Source: Flavobacteriales bacterium (GTDB lineage Bacteria > Bacteroidota > Bacteroidia > Flavobacteriales_F > PHOS-HE28). From it: a DNA stretch of 64,000 bases. Positions within the stretch are counted from its first letter, which is position 1; the number at the start of each line of letters is the position of its first letter. The notes beneath the pieces are model-generated. The model was not told the origin of the DNA. It made no database searches and saw nothing but the letters and a program-made list of their open reading frames with translations. A program made the position numbers and the translations under genes. Where the stretch lies: positions 70,867 to 134,866 of the forward strand of contig JADJOG010000007.1 in NCBI GenBank assembly GCA_016713865.1. Reading direction: 5' to 3'. Of this stretch, positions 41,435 to 50,059 are shown in pieces.

Positions 41435-44134
41435 ATGGCCTTTGAGCACATCTACCGACCCCAGCACAAGAGCGATCAGGAGATCGTCAAGGACTTCGTG
41501 GTGCGCAACGCCGTGTTCGAGCGGATCATGGCCGACATCCGCAAGGATGGCCCCAAAAAGTTGAGCCAGCACCACATGGTACAAGGCCTGCGCGGTATGG
41601 GCAAGAGCACCCTCTTCGAGCGGATCCGTGTGGAGATGAAGCAGGCTGAGCTGGCCACGCAATGGCTTACCGTGAAGACTGCCGAGGAGAACTGGCCGGT
41701 GAACTCGCTGCTCGACTTCTGGATCTGGATCGGCCAGCACATGGCCGCCGTGGACCCTGCGGGCTTCGGTGCATTGGGCGACCTCGGCTCCTTGTGGAGC
41801 ACCGATGAGCAGCACACGCAGTGCTTCACCACCATTGAGGCGAAGCTGAAGGGCAGCGGCCGCAAGCTGCTCATGCTCGTGGACAACGTGGGCGACCTCT
41901 TCCGCAAGTTCAGCACGCAGGAGAACCACGCCTTCCGCGAAGCCTTGGTGGCCAGTAAACACATCAAGCTGGTCGGCGGCACCGCCGTGCGGCTGGATGA
42001 ATTGGAGATGCACGAGGCGCCCTACTTCGACCTCTTCAAGCAGCACCAGCTCGCCGGTCTGAACCAGCAGGAGGTAAACGCTCTGCTGCTCCACTACGCC
42101 CGCAAGAACGGCAACACGCAGGTGGACCAGGTGGTGCAGAACGAATCGCGCCGTGTAGACCACCTCCGTGTGCTCACCGGCGGCGTGCCCCGCACCATCA
42201 TGCTGCTGCTCGATGTGTTCAACAAGGACGGCGATGCCACCGTGTTCGAGGACCTGCGCCGCACGCTGGACCTGGTGACGCCGCTGTACAAGCACCGCAT
42301 GGACGAGCTGAGCCCGCAGAAGCAGAAAATCGTGCATGCCCTGGCCATGCAGTGGGATGGCATGAGCGCCGGTGAAGTGGCCAGCGCCACCCGCCTGGAG
42401 AGCAAGGTGGCCAGCGCACAACTGGGGCAGCTGGTGCGCGATGGCTTCGTGCTGCGCGACGAGACCAGCACCAAGAACCACTTCTACCAGCTGGCCGAGC
42501 GCTTCTTCAACATCTGGTACCTGATGAACAACGCCCAGCGCAACGGGGCGGTCAGGGTGCGTTGGCTCACGCGCTTCTTCGAGCTCTGGTGCGATGAGCA
42601 GGGCTTGAAGGAGCGGGCGAAGAAGCACCTCGACTCACTCGGGCGCGAGGGCGTGAACCCTTCGGATCAGTTGCTCATCACCAATGCTCTGCTCGGCAGC
42701 GCGCACTTGGATCGGAGCACCAAAGAACAGGTGTATGAGCGCTCTATGCGCAGCTACCCCGATCACGCGGATCAGCTGCTGCACAGCAGCCAATGGCGCG
42801 AGCATGGCGGATCAGCAGGAGGCTGGCGCAAGACAGTGTGGGAAGCGATCGAACGCCTCGAACTGGAGCGTGCCGAGCGGATCTTGGATAAGGAAGCCGA
42901 TGTGAACGACTCTTGGACCTACCTCTTCCGAGGCGACATCGCCGTGCTGCGGGGCGAATTACCGCAAGCGCGCAAGGCGTACGAGGATGGGTTGGCGATC
43001 CGCCTGAAACTGGCCGAAGCCGACGCGCACAACGCACAGGCGCAGCGCGACCTGTCGATGAGTTACAACAAGCTGGGCGACCTGCTTCTACAGGAAGGCA
43101 AGGGCGTGGAAGCGCGCAAGGCGTACGAGGATGGGTTGGCGATCCGCCTGAAACTGGCCGAAGCCGACGCGCACAACGCCCAGGCGCAGCGCGACCTGTC
43201 GGTGAGTTACACCAAGCTGGGCGACCTGCTTCTACAGGAAGGCAAGGGCGTGGAAGCGCGCAAGGCGTACGAGGATGGGTTGGCGATCCGCCTGAAACTG
43301 GCCGAAGCCGACGCGCACAACGCCCAGGCGCAGCGCGACCTGTCGGTGAGTTACAACAAGCTGGGCGACCTGCTTCTACAGGAAGGCAAGGGCGTGGAAG
43401 CACGCAAGGCGTACGAGGATGGGTTGGCGATCCGCCTGAAACTGGCCGAAGCCGACGCGCACAACGCCCAGGCGCAGCGCGACCTGTCGGTGAGTTACAC
43501 CAAGCTGGGCGACCTGCTTCTACAGGAAGGCAAGGGTGTGGAAGCGTGCAAGGCTTTCGAGGATGGCTTTCGGATCAGCAAGACCCTTGCCGAGAAGGAT
43601 CCTATCAGCGTAGAGGCGCAGCGCGACCTGGCTTTGTCCCATTGGTGGATGATGCAATCCGCAGGAACGGATGACGCCTTCGCACGCGGGCACGGTAAGC
43701 ACTATGCAAGGATCGTGGATGGGCTGGCCTCGTATGCGGTGGATGCGTGGAAGAACGGGCAACTCACGGAAGCGATGAGCCGCACGATACAACTCGTGCG
43801 ATTCCCGCTCTCCACCACTGGTATTATGGAGGCTCTGTTGTGGGCCTTGGCCCGTGAGCAGTCCCATGGCTTGAGGGAGCTGTTCGAGGTGCGCTTCAAG
43901 CACTTGAGGCACGTGTACCGCCCGGTCTACTTCGCCCTGCTGAAGTTGCTGAAGGCCGCAGCCCCCGACCGCCCCCGCCGCATGGGCAAGGCGTTGGAAG
44001 AACCGGTACAGCAAATTCTAGCGCGCGTGGAGGAGATGCGTAAGGAGTTGGGCAAGCCAGCGATTGGGAAGACCTCTAGCACAAGATTCAAAGCACCGCG
44101 CAAGTCAGTCACGAAGAAGAAGCGCGCGAAGTGA
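41435..44134 (+). CDS. STAND-like ATPase with winged helix and near-identical TPR-like repeats
   Basis: 899 residues, intact. Residues 1-~300: P-loop domain with Walker A GLRGMGKST (51-59), Walker B LLMLVDN (145-151) and LTGGVPRTIML, resembling the GxP motif of STAND ATPases. About 290-360: winged helix (KIVHALAMQWDGMSAGEVASATRL). About 513-704: four near-identical 48-residue repeats (KAYEDGLAIRLKLAEADA, then QRDLSVSYTKLGDLLLQEG) and a degenerate fifth, TPR-like. The tail is Lys/Arg-rich (KSVTKKKRAK). Sensor-type repeats after an NTPase resemble bacterial NLR/STAND proteins. No obvious effector domain; the partner ATPase may supply it. Ends 6 bp from convergent aspS. Confidence 0.75.
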   Translation: MAFEHIYRPQHKSDQEIVKDFVVRNAVFERIMADIRKDGPKKLSQHHMVQGLRGMGKSTLFERIRVEMKQAELATQWLTVKTAEENWPVNSLLDFWIWIGQHMAAVDPAGFGALGDLGSLWSTDEQHTQCFTTIEAKLKGSGRKLLMLVDNVGDLFRKFSTQENHAFREALVASKHIKLVGGTAVRLDELEMHEAPYFDLFKQHQLAGLNQQEVNALLLHYARKNGNTQVDQVVQNESRRVDHLRVLTGGVPRTIMLLLDVFNKDGDATVFEDLRRTLDLVTPLYKHRMDELSPQKQKIVHALAMQWDGMSAGEVASATRLESKVASAQLGQLVRDGFVLRDETSTKNHFYQLAERFFNIWYLMNNAQRNGAVRVRWLTRFFELWCDEQGLKERAKKHLDSLGREGVNPSDQLLITNALLGSAHLDRSTKEQVYERSMRSYPDHADQLLHSSQWREHGGSAGGWRKTVWEAIERLELERAERILDKEADVNDSWTYLFRGDIAVLRGELPQARKAYEDGLAIRLKLAEADAHNAQAQRDLSMSYNKLGDLLLQEGKGVEARKAYEDGLAIRLKLAEADAHNAQAQRDLSVSYTKLGDLLLQEGKGVEARKAYEDGLAIRLKLAEADAHNAQAQRDLSVSYNKLGDLLLQEGKGVEARKAYEDGLAIRLKLAEADAHNAQAQRDLSVSYTKLGDLLLQEGKGVEACKAFEDGFRISKTLAEKDPISVEAQRDLALSHWWMMQSAGTDDAFARGHGKHYARIVDGLASYAVDAWKNGQLTEAMSRTIQLVRFPLSTTGIMEALLWALAREQSHGLRELFEVRFKHLRHVYRPVYFALLKLLKAAAPDRPRRMGKALEEPVQQILARVEEMRKELGKPAIGKTSSTRFKAPRKSVTKKKRAK
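42971..43546 (+). repeat. Tandem 144-bp coding repeats (4 copies)
   Basis: Unit starts at 42971, 43115, 43259 and 43403; a diverged fifth begins at 43547. Copies differ at only a few bases. Copies 1 and 3 encode SYNKLG, copies 2 and 4 SYTKLG, indicating duplication of a two-unit block. Unit length is a multiple of three, so alternate frames also stay open here. Confidence 0.9.
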
Positions 44135-44140
44135 TTGGCC

Positions 44141-45893
44141 TCAGCCTTTCATAGCGATCCCCAGCTCTTGCAATTGGATCTCGTCGATCCGGCTCGGCGC
44201 ATCGATCATGGTATCACGGCCGGCGTTGTTCTTCGGGAAGGCGATGAACTCGCGGATGTCGGTGCGATGCCCGAAGAGCGCCACCCAGCGATCGAAGCCG
44301 AAGGCGCATCCGCCATGCGGCGGCGCACCGTACTCGAAGGCGTCCATGAGGAAGCCGAACTTGTAGCGGGCGTCGTCGTCGGTGAAGCCGAGCACGCGGA
44401 ACATGGCTTCTTGCATGGTGCGATCGTGGATGCGGATGCTGCCGCCGCCGATCTCAGTGCCATTGATCACCAGGTCGTAGGCGTTGGCGCGCACGCTGCC
44501 GAGGTCCTCTTGCGTCGAAGAGCTTTTGCGCATCCTCGGGCTTCGGCGCAGTGAAGGGGTGGTGCATGGCATGCCAGCGACCGGTCTCTTCATCCTGTTC
44601 CAGAAGCGGGAAGTCGATCACCCAAAGCGGCTTGAATACTTTCGGATCACGCAGTCCGAGCAGGTCACCCATGTGCAGGCGCAGCTCGTTCAATTGCTTG
44701 CGCGTCTTGTCCGCTTTGCCGGCCATGATGCAGAGAAGGTCGCCCTGCTTCATGCCGAAGCGTTCAGCCAAAGTCGTGATCTGCTCTGGCGTGAAGAACT
44801 TGTCCACGGTGCTCTTCAGTCCCTCTTCGTTCCACTTCACGAACACGATGCCTGTCGCGCCGATCTGCGGACGTTTCACAAAGTCGATGAGCGCATCGGT
44901 CTGCTTGCGGCTCCAGCCCGCGCAGCCTTCGGCCTTGATGCCCACCACCAATTCCGCGTCATCGAACACCTTGAAGCCCTTTCCCTGCACGAGGTCGTTC
45001 ACTTCATGGAACCTCATGTCGAAGCGCAGGTCTGGCTTGTCGCAGCCGTAGCTATTCATCGCTTCATCGAACGACATGCGCGGGAAGGCCCCGTTGAATT
45101 CCACGCCGTGTATGGCCTTGAACAGATGCTTGGCCATGCCCTCAAAAGTGTTCAGGATGTCCTCCTGCTCCACGAAGGCCATCTCGCAATCGATCTGCGT
45201 GAATTCCGGCTGGCGGTCCTGGCGCAGGTCCTCGTCGCGAAAGCACTTCACAATCTGGAAGTAGCGGTCGAAGCCTGCGACCATCAGCAATTGCTTGAAG
45301 GTTTGCGGGCTCTGCGGCAGCGCGTAGAACTCGCCTTGGTGCATGCGGCTGGGCACCACGAAATCTCTCGCGCCTTCCGGCGTGCTCTTGATCAGCACGG
45401 GCGTTTCCACTTCGAGGAAATGCTGTGCGCTGAGGTAGTTGCGCACCTCGATGGCCATGCGGTGGCGCAGCTCGAAGTTGCGGCGCACGTTGGCGCGGCG
45501 CAGGTCGAGGTAGCGGTACTTCATGCGCAGCTCGTCGCCGCCATCGGTCTCTTCTTCAATGGTGAAGGGCGGCGTCTTGGCGCTGTTGAGCACCTTCACA
45601 TCCGTGACGATGAGCTCGATTTCGCCCGTGGGGATGTTCGCATTCTTGCTTTCGCGCTCGCGCACCATGCCGGTGGCTTGCACCACGAATTCACGACCCA
45701 GCTTGCGGGCTTCTTCGCACAGCACCTTGTCGCGCTCCATGTTGAAGCTGAGTTGGGTGATGCCGAAGCGGTCGCGCAGGTCCACGAAGGTCATGCCGCC
45801 CAAGTCGCGGGCGCGTTGGACCCATCCAGCGAGGGTCACGGTCTTTCCGGCGTCGGCGAGGCGGAGTTCGCCACAGGTGTGGGTGCGGTACAT
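44141..45893 (-). CDS. aspS: Aspartyl-tRNA synthetase (frameshifted)
   Basis: Class II synthetase charging tRNA-Asp. Starts MYRTHTCGELRLADAGKTV with the N-terminal OB fold (LAGWVQRARDLGGMTFVDLRD). Motif 2 reads CFRDEDLRQDRQPEFTQID, followed by the bacterial GAD insertion domain. The frame breaks near 44515: one frame ends DAQKLFDARG, the other resumes EDLGSVRANAYDLVINGTEI and contains motif 3 (GCAFGFDRWVALF). Joined length ~584 residues is normal. As an essential single-copy enzyme the break is almost certainly an assembly error. A minus-strand TACATTCG promoter box lies at 45914-45921. Confidence 0.95.
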
Positions 45894-45913
45894 GGGAGCT
45901 GAACGAGGGCTGC

Positions 45914-45921
45914 GAATGTAC
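45914..45921 (-). promoter_or_regulatory. Putative -7 box of aspS promoter
   Basis: Minus-strand TACATTCG, one mismatch from TAnnTTTG, 20 nt upstream of the start codon at 45893. It lies just upstream of aspS and downstream of ppk2 coding sequence. Confidence 0.45.
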
Positions 45922-45931
45922 CCGGCGCGGC

Positions 45932-46822
45932 TCAGTCCTTCTCGGCCATCAGCGTGGCGCGGGCCTCCTGTAGCTGCGCCATCACTTCTGTAGCGGGTTC
46001 CGGGTGCTTCAGGCCCAAGGCTTCCAAGCGTTCGCGTACCAAGCGACCCACCACGGCGCGTGTTTCCCACTGGTCGTCGGCGGGCACGATGTACCACGGT
46101 GCGTGCGGCGCGGCCGTTGCACCGATTGCTTGCTCGTATGCGTGCATGTAGGCCGCCCAATGGCCGCGCTCCTTCACGTCGCCGGGGTTGAACTTCCAGT
46201 TCTTCGCCGGGTCGTCGATGCGTTCGAGGAAGCGCTCCTTCTGCGCCGCCTTGCTCATGTTCAGGTAGAACTTCATGATCACCGTTCCGCTGTCGGCGAG
46301 CTGCTGCTCCCATGCGCGGATGGCATCGAAGCGCGCTTCCCAGAATGCAGCATCAATGTCCTTCAAGCCGCGCACCGTTGGGATGTTCTGCCCGACGATG
46401 TACTCAGGATGCACGCGCGTGACCAGCACCTCTTAGTAGTGGCTGCGGTTGTGGATGCCGATGTGGCCGCGTTCCGGCACCGCTTGGTAGTGGCGCCAGA
46501 GAAAATCGTGGCTGCGCTCCAAGGAGCTCGGCGCCTTGAAGCTCCAAACGCGCACGCCCTGCGGGTTCACGCCACTCATCACATGGCGGATGCAGCTGTC
46601 CTTGCCTGCCGCGTCCATCGCCTGGAAGATGAGGAGCACCGCATGCTTGCCTTCAGCATAGAGAACATCTTGAAGCTCGGCGATGCGGGCCCGGTCCTTC
46701 TCCAGCCGTTCCTTCAGTTCCTTCTTGTCGGCTTCTTTCGGTAGGTCGCAGGCATGGTTCTTCAGGCTGAAGGTGCAGCGTTCGTTCACTGCGAAGCGCA
46801 AATCGTGCAGGAGGTCCTTCAT
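45932..46822 (-). CDS. ppk2: Polyphosphate kinase 2 (in-frame TAA)
   Basis: Phosphotransfer between polyphosphate and nucleotides. Visible: LLIFQAMDAAGKDSCIRHVMSG (the Walker A-like QAMDAAGKD), SGVNPQGVRVWSFK, DFLWRHY, then HIGIHNRSHY and, in the same frame, EVLVTRVHPEYIVGQ. The Walker B/lid region follows (IRAWEQQLADSGTVIMKFYL). An in-frame TAA at 46433-46435 replaces what the family has as a Glu in NRSHYEEVLV, a one-base change from GAA. If real the enzyme would be cut in half. About 296 residues overall. A minus-strand TAGCTTTC lies 7 nt before the ATG. The lack of N-terminal duplication puts it in the single-domain class. Confidence 0.9.
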
Positions 46823-46880
46823 GATGGCGGAAAGCTAGATCGTGGCTTGTGGTCTGGTGCTGATCTTCACCGCACAAACC

Positions 46881-47270
46881 ATGGCCATGCCACCTGTCGT
46901 CAATTCCCCCTTCACCCGATTCGCGAAGCGCGTGTCGCTCGTTACGGGCAGGCCGCTAACCTTCATTCTCGCGCTACTGGTCATTGTGGCATGGGCCGTT
47001 ACCGGGCCTTTATTCGGTTATAGCGATACTTGGCAGCTTGCGATAAATACGGGCACCACGATCATCACATTCCTGATGGTGTTCTTGATCCAGAACACGC
47101 AGAACCGCGATACAGAAGCGCTTCAGATCAAGATTGATGAGCTGATCCGTGTGCAACAGGAAGCGAATAACGCGCTGCTCGACTTGGAGGAATTGGATGA
47201 TGAGGAACTGGACAGGATCCGAGCCGTGTATTTGGCTCTCGCGAGAAAGGAGCGGGAAGGGAATGCTTGA
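46881..47270 (+). CDS. Low-affinity iron permease-family membrane protein
   Basis: About 130 residues. Features of this family: an N-terminal FTRFAKRVSLVTGRPLTF, two transmembrane helices (TFILALLVIVAWAVTGPLF and NTGTTIITFLMVFLIQ), then NTQNRDTEALQIKIDELIR and an acidic C-terminus (LLDLEELDDEELDRI). Bacterial members are called low-affinity iron permease by resemblance to yeast Fet4, but direct transport evidence for the small bacterial proteins is thin. Start taken at 46881 (46887 is alternative). Divergent from ppk2 and followed by a hairpin terminator. Confidence 0.82.
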   Translation: MAMPPVVNSPFTRFAKRVSLVTGRPLTFILALLVIVAWAVTGPLFGYSDTWQLAINTGTTIITFLMVFLIQNTQNRDTEALQIKIDELIRVQQEANNALLDLEELDDEELDRIRAVYLALARKEREGNA

Positions 47271-47277
47271 ATGAGCG

Positions 47278-47298
47278 AGGGCGCCCACTGGGCGCCCT
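47278..47298. terminator. Bidirectional hairpin terminator
   Basis: AGGGCGCCC-ACT-GGGCGCCCT, a 9-bp perfect stem followed by cttcactt. It separates convergent genes: the small membrane protein and hpd. Confidence 0.75.
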
Positions 47299-47329
47299 CT
47301 TCACTTGTCAATCGGGAGCATGCCTTTTC

Positions 47330-48475
47330 TCACAGCGTCCCCCTGTTCTCCTGCTCCCTTTCAATAGCCTCGAACAGCGCCTTGAAGTTGCCCTTGCCGA
47401 AGCTCTTCGCGCCTTTGCGCTGGATGATCTCGAAGAACATCGTGGGGCGGTCGAGCACCGGCTTGGTGCAGAGCTGCAAGAGGTAGCCCTCGTCATCGCG
47501 GTCAACCAGCACGCCGTGCTCCTTCAGCACCGCCAGGTCCTCGTCGATCTCGCCCACGCGGTCCAGTACATCGTCGTAGTAGGTGGGCGGTACGTATAGG
47601 AACTCCACGCCGCGGTCCTTCAGCGCGCTCACCGTTTCGATGATGTTGTTGGTGGCCACCGCGATGTGCTGCACGCCGGCGCCGTTGTAGAACTCGATGT
47701 ACTCCTCGATCTGGCTCTTCTTCTTGCCCTCGGCCGGCGCGTTGATCGGGAACTTGAGGCGGCCGTTGCCGGTGCGCATCAGCTTGCTCATCAGCGCGGT
47801 GTAGTCGGTGCTGATGTCCTTGTCGTCGAAGCTCACCAGCTGTGCGAAGCCCATCACGCGGGCGTAGAAATCCACCCAGGTGTTCATCTCGCCCCAGCCC
47901 ACGTTACCCACCATGTGGTCGATGAATTTCAGGCCGGTGGGCGGTGGATTGTAGTGGCTCTTCCAGGCGCGGTAACCGGGCATGAAGGGACCCTTGTACT
48001 CGTTGCGCTCCACGAAGATGTGGACCGTTTCCCCGTAGGTATGGATACCGCTGCGCACCACGTAGCCGTGCTCGTCCTCCTCCTTGATCGGCTCCATAAA
48101 GCTCTTGGCGCCACGCTTGGTCGTTTCCTCCCAGGCTTTGCGCGCATCGGGCACCCATAAGGCAATCACTTTCACGCCATCGCCGTGCTCGCGGATGTGC
48201 TCGTTGATCGGGCTGTCCGGCGTCATCGGCGTGGTAAGCACCAGGCGGATCTTGTCCTGCTGCAGCACGTAGCTGGTGCGGTCCTTCACTCCCGTCTCCA
48301 AGCCGGCGTAGGCCACGCTTTAGAAGCCCCAAGCGGTCTTGTAGTAGTGCGCGCTCTGCTTGGCGTTGCCCACATAAAGCTCCACGTAATCGGTGCCCCA
48401 CAGGGGGAGGAAGTCCTCCGCATCCTGCATGATCTTTTCGAGGCTGTAGTCGACGTCTTTGAGTCCGGTTGACAT
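47330..48475 (-). CDS. hpd: 4-hydroxyphenylpyruvate dioxygenase (in-frame TAA)
   Basis: Fe(II) enzyme that turns 4-hydroxyphenylpyruvate into homogentisate in tyrosine breakdown. 381 codons. N-terminal domain: GTDYVELYVGNAKQSAHYYKTAWGF. Iron ligands: HMVGNV (His), HIAVATNN (His) and a C-terminal Glu in FFEIIQRKGAKSFGKGNFKALFE, the usual gate helix. An in-frame TAA at 48320-48322 lies between AWGF and SVAYAGLETGVKDR; family members have Gln there, and CAA to TAA is one base. The gene is otherwise complete. No homogentisate dioxygenase is in the window. Confidence 0.93.
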
Positions 48476-48513
48476 GGTTCTTCGCTCTGTCGATCAGATG
48501 ATCGGGTTATTGT

Positions 48514-48924
48514 TCACTTGTTCGCGGTCGGGCATTCGGGACATGGGCGTCTACGCTGCACCATGTAGAATTGGATCTCCTGCTCCATGCGGGCTTCCAT
48601 CTCAGGGTTCTTGAGCTTCGAGCCGGGAGGGCGCTGGTACCTGTCGATGACCACGATCTCGCAGGCGTGTGCGCGCCGCGCTTGTTTCCGAAGACGGTTG
48701 CGCTCCCGCTCGGTCAGATCATTGAACGAGCGGCGGGTTGCCGTTTTCTTCATGGTAGCGATCCGCACCGGATACCCTGTCAGGGCCTGGTTGTTCTCAT
48801 CGTAAACGAACGGCACCGAATCCGCCGGGACACGGCACGGGATGGATGCGAACATCATAGGGGCGTCCTGCGCCCGAACTGTGTTGAGCAGGAGGCACAC
48901 TAGGCTGCAGACTAGAAGCTTCAT
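48514..48924 (-). CDS. Small secreted protein of unknown function
   Basis: 136 residues with a signal peptide (MKLLVCSLVCLLLNTVRAQ) and a mature part rich in charged residues: PCRVPADSVPFVYDENNQ, then RRSFNDLTERERNRLRKQARRAHACEIVVIDRYQ. The C-terminus has two close cysteines (RPCPECPTANK). No known domain recognised. Start at MKLLV rather than 49071, because the longer form has no signal. Lies 38 nt upstream of hpd in the same direction. Confidence 0.65.
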   Translation of the reverse strand: MKLLVCSLVCLLLNTVRAQDAPMMFASIPCRVPADSVPFVYDENNQALTGYPVRIATMKKTATRRSFNDLTERERNRLRKQARRAHACEIVVIDRYQRPPGSKLKNPEMEARMEQEIQFYMVQRRRPCPECPTANK

Positions 48925-49071
48925 GCTAATCGGTTTGGGGTGGTTCACTTCGCGAAGTTCGGTGTTTTTCGGGGGCGGATGCTGACCGGTATCATCTGTT
49001 CTAATCAGATGGAATTCCGTCACCAACCGCCTAGGTGAAAATGCGCTACGAAGGGTGCGAATCGTGGCCAC

Positions 49072-49473
49072 TCACCTGAGCCGAGTGCCAACAGCGCCGT
49101 ACCACGGCCTGATCTCGTATTTCAAGCGCCCAGCCCTCACGAAAGGGTCCGTGTCGAGCTGATTCCGCACTTCGTCCTCGGTGTCGCAATCATACAGGAG
49201 CATGCCTCGCCAGCCGGATTCATTCTTGCCGAAAGGGCCGGCCATCACGATCAGGCCGCGCTTGCCTTGCTCATCCTGATGGGCGAGGTGCTCGGCCTGG
49301 AGCTTCGCGGCGGTAAGGCTATCCAAGGCGGGACCATCGCCCTTGGTATAAAGCACGAACCAGTACTGCTTCATGTGGTAGGTGCTGTCCGCGATGGTGA
49401 CGTCGAAGGTCCGTTGCGCTTGCGCCTTGAATGCGCCAGTGAGAACGAGCAGTATGGTAAGTGGCAGTTTCAT
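49072..49473 (-). CDS. YCII-related secreted protein
   Basis: 134 residues. A signal peptide MKLPLTILLVLTGAFKAQAQ precedes a small ferredoxin-like domain: YWFVLYTKGDGPALDS, LIVMAGPF, MLLYDCDTEDEVRNQL, DPFVRAGRLKYEIRPWYG. Blocks GPF and the DPFVxAG motif are typical of the YCII family (dimeric alpha-beta barrel). Enzymatic role unknown; export of a YCII domain is seen in other Bacteroidota. Starts 10 nt downstream of the GrpB-family gene. Confidence 0.75.
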   Translation of the reverse strand: MKLPLTILLVLTGAFKAQAQRTFDVTIADSTYHMKQYWFVLYTKGDGPALDSLTAAKLQAEHLAHQDEQGKRGLIVMAGPFGKNESGWRGMLLYDCDTEDEVRNQLDTDPFVRAGRLKYEIRPWYGAVGTRLR

Positions 49474-49483
49474 CCATCTCGGC

Positions 49484-50059
49484 TCAACGCCACTTCTCGC
49501 GGCGCGCCTTCGCCACCACCTCGGCCACATACACCGATTTCTCCGCCGTGTATGCCGTGCGGTTCTTGGGAAAGCGTTGTGCGAGCGAATCCTTCAGCGC
49601 AGCATAACGCTTGGCTTCCTCCGGGAATGCGCACAGGTAATCGCGGAACACGATGCGATCGACGCTTGCCTGTCCGGGGCGCACCATGTGTATGTGCGCT
49701 AGGCGCCGATTGTCGGCGTCGCGCAGGATGAACCAAGCGTAGTGAGAGTCCTCGTCGCCGATGGTAGGGCGCCAGAGGAACTCGAAGCCGGCTTCTTCCA
49801 TCAATGGTGCAACGTGCTCGCGGATCTCTTCCGGGTCGCTCACCTCCACCTGCACATCGATGATCGGCTTCGCGCTAAGGCCCGGAACCGACGTGCTGCC
49901 GATGTGCGCGATTCGCTGGATCAATCGGCGAGGCATCACGCGCTTGATCTCCTTCTCCACCTCCAGATAGCGCGCTGGCCATGAAGGATCGTAGGGCACT
50001 ACTTCAATCTGTTCCTTAGCGAGGGCTTTCAGCCGTTTCTCGGTGCGCGCGTCCGTCAT
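49484..50059 (-). CDS. GrpB family protein (UPF0157 nucleotidyltransferase-like)
   Basis: 191 residues with family hallmarks: VEVVPYDPSWPARYLEVEKEI-type start (IEVVPYDPSWPARYL), HIGSTSVPGLSAKPIIDVQVEV, a catalytic-site-like GS and D..V pair of the nucleotidyltransferase fold, and FRDYLCAFPEEAKRYAALK. Members act or are predicted to act as nucleotidyltransferases, but no biochemical role is settled. It overlaps the fdhD stop by 4 bp, so the two are co-transcribed. Confidence 0.88.
   Translation of the reverse strand: MTDARTEKRLKALAKEQIEVVPYDPSWPARYLEVEKEIKRVMPRRLIQRIAHIGSTSVPGLSAKPIIDVQVEVSDPEEIREHVAPLMEEAGFEFLWRPTIGDEDSHYAWFILRDADNRRLAHIHMVRPGQASVDRIVFRDYLCAFPEEAKRYAALKDSLAQRFPKNRTAYTAEKSVYVAEVVAKARREKWR

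Noticed and set aside
42971..43546. CRISPR array
   Set aside because: Regularly spaced 144-bp repeats have no unique spacers and lie inside a coding frame. The same applies to the SprB and Ig-like repeat regions.
42744..43674. Open frames on both strands over the ATPase repeats (253 aa plus, 219 aa minus)
   Set aside because: The 144-bp unit is a multiple of three, so alternate frames stay open by repetition. Their products are Arg/Pro-rich and the real TPR-like frame is clear.
48514..49071. Longer start of the small secreted protein at 49071
   Set aside because: The extension has no signal peptide or coding character, whereas MKLLV at 48924 begins a normal signal sequence.
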